11,705 nucleotides of DNA from an uncultured Lachnospiraceae bacterium (lineage in GTDB: Bacteria > Bacillota > Clostridia > Lachnospirales > Lachnospiraceae), in the NCBI GenBank assembly GCA_900548905.1, contig URMK01000107.1, forward strand, positions 1 to 11,705, written 5' to 3'. A program made the position numbers and the translations under genes. The notes below the pieces were generated by a model, which had not been told where the DNA came from, ran no database searches, and saw only the letters and a list, made by a program, of their open reading frames with translations. Positions 1-6,717 of the stretch are shown piece by piece; the first letter of the stretch is position 1, and every line of letters starts with the position of its first letter.

Positions 1-103
1 GGATAAGCCGGGAGGGAAAAAGGCCGGGCAAATCCACAGGGCGGCAGCACAAGGGGCTGTGAACAGGAACAAAGTTATACCAATACGGAGGGGCGCGTGT
101 TCC

Positions 104-147
104 AAAAAGGCCCGCCCGGTTATCATACACCGGACGGACCTTTTTTT
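104..147 (-). terminator. Rho-independent terminator of the lacI-alpha-xylosidase operon
   Basis: Arms 109-120 and 129-140 pair around an 8-base loop. In leftward (minus-strand) RNA all 12 positions pair, two of them as G-U wobbles, and the stem is followed by a run of five U (plus-strand A at 104-108). On the plus strand the same stem has two C-A mismatches but is followed by seven T (141-147), so it may also stop rightward transcription. It lies about 50 bases past the stop codon of the alpha-xylosidase gene. I could not assign a gene in the ~100 bases to its left. Confidence 0.8.
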
Positions 148-195
148 ATTTCTGCTTTCCTTGTTTCTGTTAGGGAAGCTAATCCCGTGAACTTA

Positions 196-2568
196 TTAAC
201 TAATAGTAACCGTCACCTTCCGGGTGCTTCCGGAAACAGCTATGGAAACGGTATTTTCCCCGGCATCTGCAAGGATTTCCCCGCCTTCCGCCTTACTTTC
301 CCCGCTGATGCCGTGAAGCACCAGGGTGAGGCCGTCCATGTCCGCATCCGCTGCAAAGGTAATGGTATCCCCGCTTCTGCCTGCGGTTACCACGGTCACC
401 GTGTTTCCTTTCTGATCCACCAGACGGCAGCTGCAGGAAGCGCCTTCCGCCAGTTCATACAGATGCAGGGCGGCGCCTTCCCTGTAGTCATAATCCGGTC
501 TGTCGTTTACACTGCCGAGGGCAAGAAGGGTATTTTCCCTGACATAGAGCGGCAGGGAAAAATAATCATATTCGCCTTCATAGTAACGGCCTCCGGTTTT
601 TACCTCACCAGTGAAATAATCCGTCCATCTGCCTTCCGGAAGATAATACTGCGCTTTTTTATCCGCACGGAGCACGGGGGCTGCCAGAATGGCATCGCCC
701 AGCATATACTGGGTTTCCAGATAGGCTGCTGCCGGATCGGCGGGGAATTCAAATACCATGGGACGCATCATAGGGGTTCCTTCTTCATGGGCCTCCACAG
801 CCTTGGCGTACAGATAAGGCATCATGGTGCATTTCAGCCTGGAGAAGAAACGGACTACATCGCTCGCTTCGTCGTCAAATAACCACGGCACTCTGTAGCT
901 TCCGGATCCATGCAGTCTGCTGTGGGAGGAAAGCAGTCCGAAGGCCGCCCATCTCTTGTATAAATCCGGGCTGGCGGTGCTTTCAAAACCGGATATGTCA
1001 TGGCTCCAGAAAGAGAAGCCGGACATGGAGAAGGAAAGTCCTCCCCGGATGGTTTCCGCCATGGAAGGGTAATTTGCGGAACAGTCACCGCCCCAATGTA
1101 CCGGGAACTGCTGTCCGCCTGCAGCCGCGCTTCTTGCAAAAAGGACGGCTTCCCCTTCTCCCTTCACTTCCTTCAGCAGATTGAACACACACTGGTTGTA
1201 CAGATATGTGTAATAGTTGTGCATGCTTCCCTGATCGCTTCCGTCAAACCATTCCACATCCACAGGGATTCTTTCACCGAAGTCGGTCTTAAAGCAGTCA
1301 ACCCCCATATCCAGAAGGGTTTTCAGCTTGTCGGCATACCATTTGCAGGCAGCGGGATTCGTGAAATCCACCAGGCCCATTCCGGCCTGCCAGTTGTCGG
1401 TTTGCCATACGCCTCTGCCGTCGGCCCTCTTTACCAGATAGCCGCTTTCGGCCCCTTCTTTAAAGAAAGGGGTTCCCTGGGCGATATAAGGATTGATCCA
1501 GACACAGATCTTCAGCCCTTTGTCATGGTATCTTTTCAGCATTCCTTCCGTATCCGGGAATACTCTCTTATCCCAGGTAAAATCGCACCACTGGAATTCC
1601 TTCATCCAGAAGCAGTCAAAATGGAATACGCTCAAAGGGATATCCCGGTCAGCCATACCCTGGATAAAGGAACTTGTTGTTTCCTCATCATAATTGGTGG
1701 TAAAGGAGGTGGACAGCCACAGCCCGAAGCTCCATGCAGGAGGCAGGGCGGGACGTCCGGTATAGGCCGTGTAGGATTTAAGGACTTCCTTGGGAGAGGG
1801 GCCGTAGATAAAGCAGTAGCGAAGTTCTTCCCCGGGTACGGAGAAGCCCACATATTCCACTTTTTCACTCGCCACTTCAAAGGAAACATTATCGGTATGA
1901 TCCACATAGATACCGTAGCCTTTGTTGGTCATATAGAAGGGGACGCTCTTATAGGCCACCTGGGATGCGGTGCCGCCGTCTTCGTTCCAGGTTTCCACCA
2001 CTTGCCCGTTTTTCACAAAGGAGGTGAACCGCTCCCCGAAGCCGTATACATTTTCCCCTACCTGCAGGGAGAGTTCATTTACCATATAAGGCTTCCCGTT
2101 TTCCGTCAGATAATTGTCTGCGGGAAACATGGTGGAAGGCGTTCTGTCCCAGCGGGCATACCCAAGGTTATGGAAACCGCATCTGGTAAGCTCTTTTCCA
2201 TCCGCTTCAAAAGAATAGCCCCATTCCTTCCGGTTCACACGTACGGTAACCTTTCCTGCCCTCATAACGGCTTCTTCTTCCCCGATTTCCACATGGACCT
2301 CCACAGATCGGGGATGCTTGGGGCAGACAGGCTCTTTTTTATCATAGCCTTCATGATGCCATGCCCTTACCGCTATCATATTTTCCATAGGAGCGGTAAA
2401 TTCCAGGGTAATGGTGGGCATATTCAGGGTTGCCCCCCTGGAACTGATGTATCCCACCGGGGCCAGCACCCTCATTCCTCCCGGAATTTCCTGCACATCA
2501 TATGCCTGTGAGGCATATAAAATATTCGCTTTTTCACTGCGCAGCCAATATCCTTCCGTAAATTTCAT
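196..2568 (-). CDS. yicI: GH31 alpha-xylosidase (YicI/XylS type)
   Basis: A 790-residue glycoside hydrolase family 31 enzyme, close in length to E. coli YicI (772). It should remove non-reducing alpha-1,6-xylosyl residues from isoprimeverose and xyloglucan oligosaccharides. No signal peptide is visible, so it acts in the cytoplasm. The order is an N-terminal beta-sandwich, a TIM barrel from about residue 275 to 600, and C-terminal beta domains. KTDFGER at 427-433 carries the nucleophile D429, and HWGGDCSA at 491-498 carries the acid/base D495. Their spacing of 66 equals that of D416/D482 in YicI. The residues that set xylose rather than glucose specificity in YicI are also present: F289, C319-F320, W357 and K427. 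The ATG is preceded by AGAGGA at 2576-2581, 7 bases away. The gene starts 27 bases after the repressor gene on the same strand, so the two are probably co-transcribed and a terminator follows. Specificity is inferred from motifs; the family and class are near certain. Confidence 0.95.
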   Translation of the reverse strand: MKFTEGYWLRSEKANILYASQAYDVQEIPGGMRVLAPVGYISSRGATLNMPTITLEFTAPMENMIAVRAWHHEGYDKKEPVCPKHPRSVEVHVEIGEEEAVMRAGKVTVRVNRKEWGYSFEADGKELTRCGFHNLGYARWDRTPSTMFPADNYLTENGKPYMVNELSLQVGENVYGFGERFTSFVKNGQVVETWNEDGGTASQVAYKSVPFYMTNKGYGIYVDHTDNVSFEVASEKVEYVGFSVPGEELRYCFIYGPSPKEVLKSYTAYTGRPALPPAWSFGLWLSTSFTTNYDEETTSSFIQGMADRDIPLSVFHFDCFWMKEFQWCDFTWDKRVFPDTEGMLKRYHDKGLKICVWINPYIAQGTPFFKEGAESGYLVKRADGRGVWQTDNWQAGMGLVDFTNPAACKWYADKLKTLLDMGVDCFKTDFGERIPVDVEWFDGSDQGSMHNYYTYLYNQCVFNLLKEVKGEGEAVLFARSAAAGGQQFPVHWGGDCSANYPSMAETIRGGLSFSMSGFSFWSHDISGFESTASPDLYKRWAAFGLLSSHSRLHGSGSYRVPWLFDDEASDVVRFFSRLKCTMMPYLYAKAVEAHEEGTPMMRPMVFEFPADPAAAYLETQYMLGDAILAAPVLRADKKAQYYLPEGRWTDYFTGEVKTGGRYYEGEYDYFSLPLYVRENTLLALGSVNDRPDYDYREGAALHLYELAEGASCSCRLVDQKGNTVTVVTAGRSGDTITFAADADMDGLTLVLHGISGESKAEGGEILADAGENTVSIAVSGSTRKVTVTIS

Positions 2569-2595
2569 ATTCGTTTCCTCTCTTTCTTAAGCTCA

Positions 2596-3612
2596 TTATG
2601 ATTCCAGACTGCCTACAGACCCGCCTTCAAAAACCTCTCCCTCCACCACAAGGATTTCCGGAACGCTGGTTTTCGGCCTTTCGATCTGTCCAATCAGCTT
2701 CTCTGCTGCAAAGCTTCCCAGTTTACCGGTATCCTGCTTCAAAGTGGTAAGCTTCGGATCCACATGCCTTCCTATCCGCAGGCCGTCATACCCTGCGATG
2801 GAAATGTCCTCCGGGATACGGTATCCCTTTTCCCGCAGGATGTTCATTCCACCCAGACAGGCAAAATCATCCGGGTATAAAATGCAGGTGGGCGGGCAGG
2901 GGAGCTTGAGCAGTTCCTCTGTGGCAGCGGCGGCGCCGTCCGTGTCCCGGTAGCCGGCTTCCAGCACATACTCGTCCGGAATATCCAGCCCCAGCTCCTC
3001 GGCCGTCTTATAAAAAGAAGAAAGCCTGCTGCCGGTTACAGAGGACGCATGGCCGTGGATATAGGCGATCCGCCTGTGCCCTTTGCCGTAAATAAACTGC
3101 AGCAGGGAGCGCATACCCTTGACATTATCGGACATTACGGCGATCCGGTTATTGAAAATATGATCGATTGTCACCACCGGAATGTCGCTTGCCACAAGCT
3201 GGGCCACCTCCGGATCCTCAAAATCCACACAGGCGATAACCACGCCGTCAAACCCCCGGTATCTGGCATGCTCCAGATAGGTCATCTGCCTGCGCCGTTC
3301 CTTGTTCCGGTTGACAAAGGTGATATCGTAATCCTTTTTTTCAGCCGTTTCCTTAAAGCTTTCCAGCACACCCGCAAAATAATCATGCGTCAGTCCGCTG
3401 TTCGCTTCATCAGCAAACAGGACTCCCAGATTGTAGCTCCGGTTGGTCTTAAGGGTCCTGGCTACGGAGTTGGGGAAATATCCCATTTCCTTCGCCGTCC
3501 GGCGGATTAACTGCTTGGTTTCTTCCCCGATATCGGTATGGTTATTCAACGCCTTACTCACAGAAGCCACGGAAACCCCGCAGGCCCGGGCGATATCCTT
3601 CATGGAAACCAT
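2596..3612 (-). CDS. LacI-family transcriptional repressor, local regulator of the oligosaccharide module
   Basis: A LacI/GalR regulator of 338 residues, the usual family length. The N-terminal helix-turn-helix (MKDIARACGVSVASVSKALN, about residues 4-23) is followed by the hinge-helix region NSVARTLK near residues 48-55. A periplasmic-binding-protein-like sugar sensor fills the rest, starting at NLGVLFAD. The open frame reaches a TTG at 3690, but that TTG is part of a probable -35 box, so the long form is rejected. The SD AGGAG (3623-3627) precedes two ATGs: 3618 (4 bases) and 3612 (10 bases). I chose 3612 because family members usually begin Met-Val-x-x-Lys-Asp-Ile-Ala; 3618 would add only two residues. 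It lies directly upstream of the alpha-xylosidase gene and is divergent from the cellobiose phosphorylase gene. An identical candidate operator sits at both promoters, which implies autoregulation and control of both arms. The inducer is unknown; cellobiose or a xyloglucan fragment would fit. Confidence 0.93.
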   Translation of the reverse strand: MVSMKDIARACGVSVASVSKALNNHTDIGEETKQLIRRTAKEMGYFPNSVARTLKTNRSYNLGVLFADEANSGLTHDYFAGVLESFKETAEKKDYDITFVNRNKERRRQMTYLEHARYRGFDGVVIACVDFEDPEVAQLVASDIPVVTIDHIFNNRIAVMSDNVKGMRSLLQFIYGKGHRRIAYIHGHASSVTGSRLSSFYKTAEELGLDIPDEYVLEAGYRDTDGAAAATEELLKLPCPPTCILYPDDFACLGGMNILREKGYRIPEDISIAGYDGLRIGRHVDPKLTTLKQDTGKLGSFAAEKLIGQIERPKTSVPEILVVEGEVFEGGSVGSLES

Positions 3613-3639
3613 CTGCATCACACTCCTTCCGCCGTTTTT

Positions 3640-3653
3640 CTTAATCGTTTTCG
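3640..3653. promoter_or_regulatory. Candidate LacI-family operator O1, at the lacI transcription start
   Basis: The 14 bases CTTAATCGTTTTCG recur exactly at 3960-3973. The core WAANCGNTNWC, with a central CG, fits the general LacI/CcpA-type operator pattern. The copy begins 7 bases downstream of the predicted -10 box of the leftward promoter, so it would cover about +1 to +15 and could block initiation. Its role is inferred from position and duplication. Confidence 0.65.
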
Positions 3654-3660
3654 CTCCTCT

Positions 3661-3690
3661 ATCATAGCTCACTTTCACCCGGTATTTCAA
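3661..3690 (-). promoter_or_regulatory. Predicted promoter of the lacI-alpha-xylosidase operon
   Basis: Read leftward, TTGAAA (3685-3690) and TATGAT (3661-3666) are separated by 18 bases, giving a likely start near 3654. That leaves a leader of about 40 bases before the LacI start codon. The match to a sigma-A promoter is good, and candidate operator O1 abuts it. Confidence 0.6.
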
Positions 3691-3838
3691 TAGAAATATT
3701 TGTTTTTCACAGCAGCTTGACCATTTTTGTCATTTTTATATAAATAACCTCTTTTTTTCTATGCATAATAACCACAACACCGCTTGTCGCAAAGGCCGCA
3801 GGTTTTGCGCAGTAAAACTTTAAATATCGCCCCGAATT

Positions 3839-3874
3839 GTTACTATGAGCGGCCTTCCGGCCGTGAATAATAAC
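3839..3874. repeat. Imperfect inverted repeat in the divergent intergenic region
   Basis: Two 16-base arms (3839-3854 and 3859-3874) surround a TTCC loop, with 12 Watson-Crick pairs, one G-T pair and three mismatches. It ends about 38 bases upstream of the -35 box of the cellobiose phosphorylase promoter, where an activator or second regulator site could lie. A smaller 6-bp inverted repeat (CGCAAA/TTTGCG) is at 3788-3809. The rest of the 3691-3912 spacer is AT-rich and I see no gene in it. Confidence 0.35.
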
Positions 3875-3912
3875 GGCACTGAACAGTTACATTATTTTTT
3901 CAGGATTCCCTC

Positions 3913-3941
3913 TTGAAAAAACGGGAGTTTTTCTATATAAT
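3913..3941 (+). promoter_or_regulatory. Predicted promoter of the cellobiose phosphorylase gene
   Basis: TTGAAA (3913-3918) and a perfect TATAAT (3936-3941) are separated by 17 bases, a near-consensus sigma-A promoter with a start near 3948. The leader before the phosphorylase start at 4084 is then about 136 bases. Candidate operator O2 lies about 12 bases into the transcript. Confidence 0.75.
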
Positions 3942-3959
3942 CCATGACATAGGCATTTA

Positions 3960-3973
3960 CTTAATCGTTTTCG
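3960..3973. promoter_or_regulatory. Candidate LacI-family operator O2, downstream of the phosphorylase promoter
   Basis: An exact copy of the 14-base motif at 3640-3653, 320 bases away, starting 19 bases after the -10 box. This position suits a repressor that blocks early elongation or promoter clearance. Two sites on either side of the divergent region could also support looping. Confidence 0.65.
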
Positions 3974-4011
3974 TAAATTTGTTGTCCCGTTGTATCCTGT
4001 CGGAAACGGCA

Positions 4012-4078
4012 GGGAGGAAGGATATGGAAAAAGCCTTCCCTTACCGAAAGCTACGTCCGCCGTGCGGACAGAAAGGTG
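4012..4078 (+). promoter_or_regulatory. Phosphorylase leader with two in-frame start regions and two small hairpins
   Basis: A strong SD (GGAGG, 4013-4017) precedes an ATG at 4024 that is in frame with the phosphorylase and would add 20 residues. The family-typical start at 4084 has the weaker SD AAAGGTG (4072-4078). GGAAGG (4016-4021) can pair with CCTTCC (4034-4039), hiding the first SD and looping out its ATG. A perfect 6-bp hairpin with a 3-base loop (4055-4069) sits just before the second SD. Whether the 4024 start is used, or the leader controls translation, is not decided by the sequence. Confidence 0.4.
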
Positions 4079-4083
4079 TTTGT

Positions 4084-6513
4084 ATGAAATATGGATTTTT
4101 TGATGACCACAGCTGTGAATATGTGATCACCACTCCCGAAACTCCTCTTCCCTGGATTAACTATCTGGGCTGCAAGGATTTTTTCACCCTGATTTCCAAT
4201 ACCTGCGGAGGTTATTCCTTCTATAAGGACGCCAAGCTTCTCCGCCTGACCCGTTATCGCTACAACAATGTACCCTATGACAATAACGGACAGTATTTTT
4301 ATATCAAAGACGGCGCAAGCATCTGGAATCCGGGCTGGCAGCCCACCCAGACAAAGCTGGACTCCTATGAATGCCGGCACGGCCTTGGCTACAGCAGGTT
4401 CACCGGAGCCCTGAACCAGGTGAAGGCCCAGGTTCTCACCTTCGTACCTCTGCATGATACCTGTCAGGTGACCAGTCTGACGCTGACCAATGAAAGCGGC
4501 GAAGCCAGAAGTCTTTCTCTGTTCTCCTACGTGGAATGGTGTCTCTGGAACGCCGACGACGACATGAAAAATTTCCAGCGTAACCTAAGCACCGGCGAGC
4601 TGGAGGTGGAAGGCTCCACGATCTATCATAAAACAGAGTACAGGGAGCGCAGGAACCATTATGCCCTCTATTCGGTTAACACACCCGTGGATGGCTTTGA
4701 TACCAGCAGGGATGCTTTCTTAGGCACCTACGGAACCCCCGCCGCACCGGCCGTCGTAAAAGAAGGAAAGGCTTCCAATTCTGAAGCGCATGGCTGGTCC
4801 CCTATCGCCTCCCACCAGATCAATGTCACCCTGGCTCCCGGGGAAAGCCGTACCTATGTCTTTGTGCTGGCCTATGTGGAAAATGAGGAAGAGGAAAAGT
4901 GGGAATCTCCCGGTATCATCAACAAGGCACGCGCCCATGCGCTTTTATCCCGCTATGCGTCCGTGAAAAACGTGGAAAAAGCGTTTACGGAATTAAAGGA
5001 CTACTGGCAGGAACTTCTTTCCGGCTACCAGGTTGTTTCCGGCTGTAAGGAAGTTAACCGTATGGTGAACATCTGGAATCAGTACCAGTGTATGGTAACC
5101 TTCAACATGTCCCGCAGCGCTTCGTATTACGAATCCGGTATCGGAAGGGGAATGGGCTTCCGGGATTCCTGCCAGGATCTGCTGGGTTTTGTCCATCTGA
5201 TTCCGGAAAGGGCCAGGGAACGTATCCTGGATATCGCTTCCGCCCAGTTCGGCGACGGCAGTACCTATCACCAGTACCAGCCTCTGACCAAAAAAGGAAA
5301 TGCGGATATCGGCGGAGGTTTCAACGACGATCCGCTGTGGCTGATTGCCGGAACCAGCGCCTATATCAAAGAAACCGGCGATACCTCCATCCTGTCCGAA
5401 ATGGTTGCTTTTGACGACGGCGGGGAAGGCACGCTGTTTGAGCATCTGACCCGATCTTTTACATTTACAGTAACCCACAAAGGCCCTCATGGCCTTCCGC
5501 TCATCGGCCGCGCCGACTGGAACGATTGTCTGAACTTAAACTGCTTCTCCGCACAGCCGGGAGAATCCTTCCAGACCTTCGGCCCCAGTGAAGGACCTGT
5601 GGCGGAATCCGTTTTCATCGGCGGAATGTTCGTAAAATACGGAGAGGAATACGCACAGCTGGCCGAGCTTCAGGGACTTACGGATATTGCAGCCAGTGCC
5701 CGCAGGGAAGTATCCGCCATGTATGATACGCTTCTGGACGCGGGCTGGGACGGTGACTGGTTCCTCCGTGCCTACGATGCCTATAGCCATAAGGTGGGAT
5801 CCTCCGAATGTGAGGAGGGACAGATCTTCATCGAACCCCAGGGCTTCTGCGTACTGGCCGGTGTAGGCGTCAAAGAAGGCAAAGCAAAGCGCGCCCTGGA
5901 CAGTGTAAAAGAACGTCTTGATACCCAATACGGCATCATGCTTCTGCAGCCAGCTTATACCCGTTATCACCTGGAGCTTGGGGAAATCACCTCTTATCCC
6001 CCGGGATATAAAGAAAACGCAGGAATTTTCTGCCATAACAATCCCTGGATTTCCATCGCGGAAGCCGTAATCGGCAGGGGGGACAGGGCCTTTGAGGTAT
6101 ACCGGAAAACCTGTCCGGCTTTCCTGCAGGATATCAGTGAAATCCACCGCACCGAACCTTACTGCTATTCCCAGATGATCGCAGGCAGGGATGCCGCCAC
6201 CCATGGAGAGGCGAAGAACAGCTGGCTGACAGGTACTGCAGCCTGGACCTTCGTAAACATTTCCCAGTACATCCTGGGCATCCGGCCAAGCCTGACAGGA
6301 CTGTGCATCGATCCCTGCGTCCCCGGGGATTTCGGTGATTTCACCATCACCAGACGGTTCCGGGGAGCGGTTTACCATATCGAGGTAAAAAATCCCGACC
6401 GGCTGGAAAAGGGCGTATCGTCACTCCTGGTAGACGGTGAAACGGTGGAAGGGAATGTTGTTCCCTTTGTGGAAGGAAAAAAAGAATACCATGTGACGGC
6501 GGTTATCGGATAA
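4084..6513 (+). CDS. cbpA: GH94 cellobiose phosphorylase
   Basis: An 809-residue cytoplasmic GH94 enzyme that converts cellobiose and phosphate to alpha-glucose 1-phosphate and glucose, saving ATP in sugar activation. The length fits cellobiose phosphorylases (about 810-820), not cellodextrin phosphorylases (about 980). The N-terminus MKYGFFDD...EYVI...PWINYLG is family-typical and sets the start, although an upstream in-frame ATG at 4024 has a stronger SD. An N-terminal beta-sandwich leads into an (alpha/alpha)6 barrel. By motif alignment to the Cellvibrio gilvus enzyme, R355 and D361 (GIGRGMGFRD) bind sugar, W479 and D481 (ADWND) include the general acid, and H651 (HNNPW) and T716-G717 (TGTAAW) bind phosphate. 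All are intact. The gene is divergent from lacI and the alpha-xylosidase gene and shares their candidate operator. No transporter or beta-glucosidase is in the window. A related disaccharide specificity is possible but less likely. Confidence 0.94.
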   Translation: MKYGFFDDHSCEYVITTPETPLPWINYLGCKDFFTLISNTCGGYSFYKDAKLLRLTRYRYNNVPYDNNGQYFYIKDGASIWNPGWQPTQTKLDSYECRHGLGYSRFTGALNQVKAQVLTFVPLHDTCQVTSLTLTNESGEARSLSLFSYVEWCLWNADDDMKNFQRNLSTGELEVEGSTIYHKTEYRERRNHYALYSVNTPVDGFDTSRDAFLGTYGTPAAPAVVKEGKASNSEAHGWSPIASHQINVTLAPGESRTYVFVLAYVENEEEEKWESPGIINKARAHALLSRYASVKNVEKAFTELKDYWQELLSGYQVVSGCKEVNRMVNIWNQYQCMVTFNMSRSASYYESGIGRGMGFRDSCQDLLGFVHLIPERARERILDIASAQFGDGSTYHQYQPLTKKGNADIGGGFNDDPLWLIAGTSAYIKETGDTSILSEMVAFDDGGEGTLFEHLTRSFTFTVTHKGPHGLPLIGRADWNDCLNLNCFSAQPGESFQTFGPSEGPVAESVFIGGMFVKYGEEYAQLAELQGLTDIAASARREVSAMYDTLLDAGWDGDWFLRAYDAYSHKVGSSECEEGQIFIEPQGFCVLAGVGVKEGKAKRALDSVKERLDTQYGIMLLQPAYTRYHLELGEITSYPPGYKENAGIFCHNNPWISIAEAVIGRGDRAFEVYRKTCPAFLQDISEIHRTEPYCYSQMIAGRDAATHGEAKNSWLTGTAAWTFVNISQYILGIRPSLTGLCIDPCVPGDFGDFTITRRFRGAVYHIEVKNPDRLEKGVSSLLVDGETVEGNVVPFVEGKKEYHVTAVIG

Positions 6514-6581
6514 GTGCGATCCCTTCGGCCCGTAAATGGTCTGCGCTTCGGCAGGCAGACATAAGCCTGTCTTTTCCATAA

Positions 6582-6630
6582 AAAGCCGGAACCGGCTGTC
6601 CTTTTTATAAGGGCCGCCGGTTCCGGCTTT
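6582..6630. terminator. Bidirectional Rho-independent terminator between convergent genes
   Basis: Perfect 15-base arms (6582-6596 and 6616-6630) of GC-rich core enclose a 19-base loop. Leftward RNA continues into five U, counting the AAAAA at 6580-6584 that partly overlaps the arm. Rightward RNA ends in UUU and then a pyrimidine-rich stretch. It lies about 70 bases after the phosphorylase stop and about 90 bases past the stop of the leftward DUF1016 gene, so it can serve both. Confidence 0.8.
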
Positions 6631-6675
6631 CTGCCTTTCAAGCGCTTTTCCTGTGCCATTGCTGTTAAACGTAAT

Positions 6676-6714
6676 ATCTCCGTCACCCTTATGGCAAGCC
6701 CACGACATAATTAT
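6676..6714. repeat. Diverged direct repeat, left copy (R1), at the composition boundary
   Basis: These 39 bases match 7876-7914 at 29 positions without gaps, in the same orientation and exactly 1,200 bases apart; weaker similarity continues to the left. The copy lies where the GC-rich part ends and the AT-rich part begins, just past the stop codon of the DUF1016 gene. Read leftward, one frame gives Arg-x-Leu-x-Ile-x-Val-Thr-Glu-Ile in both copies. I do not recognise the element. Confidence 0.5.
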
Positions 6715-6717
6715 CTA

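Noticed and set aside
1000..2511. A 503-codon plus-strand open frame opposite the alpha-xylosidase gene
   Set aside because: It is a shadow of the GC-rich GH31 coding sequence: it lacks any recognisable motif and the opposite strand has an intact enzyme with all catalytic residues. The same holds for 97-882.
3619..3690. A longer LacI protein starting at TTG 3690, with 26 extra residues
   Set aside because: The TTG is part of a TTGAAA -35 box followed at 18 bases by TATGAT, the extension is not LacI-like, and a clear SD lies before 3612/3618.
3913..4083. A longer phosphorylase starting at TTG 3913, with 57 extra residues
   Set aside because: The TTG belongs to a TTGAAA-17-TATAAT promoter, so the start would lie upstream of its own transcript; family homology begins at 4084.
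5536..6378. A 280-codon minus-strand open frame opposite the phosphorylase gene
   Set aside because: No family signature; it is antisense to the conserved GH94 catalytic region, so it is a coding shadow.
6539..6560. A second terminator, GTCTGC/GCAGAC, just after the phosphorylase gene
   Set aside because: A 6-bp stem with a 10-base loop and no T-run; the strong hairpin at 6582-6630 is the better candidate.
6372..6708. Two minus-strand frames over the phosphorylase end and terminator
   Set aside because: They run through the GC-rich terminator hairpin and into the GH94 gene in antisense, without a convincing ribosome binding site.
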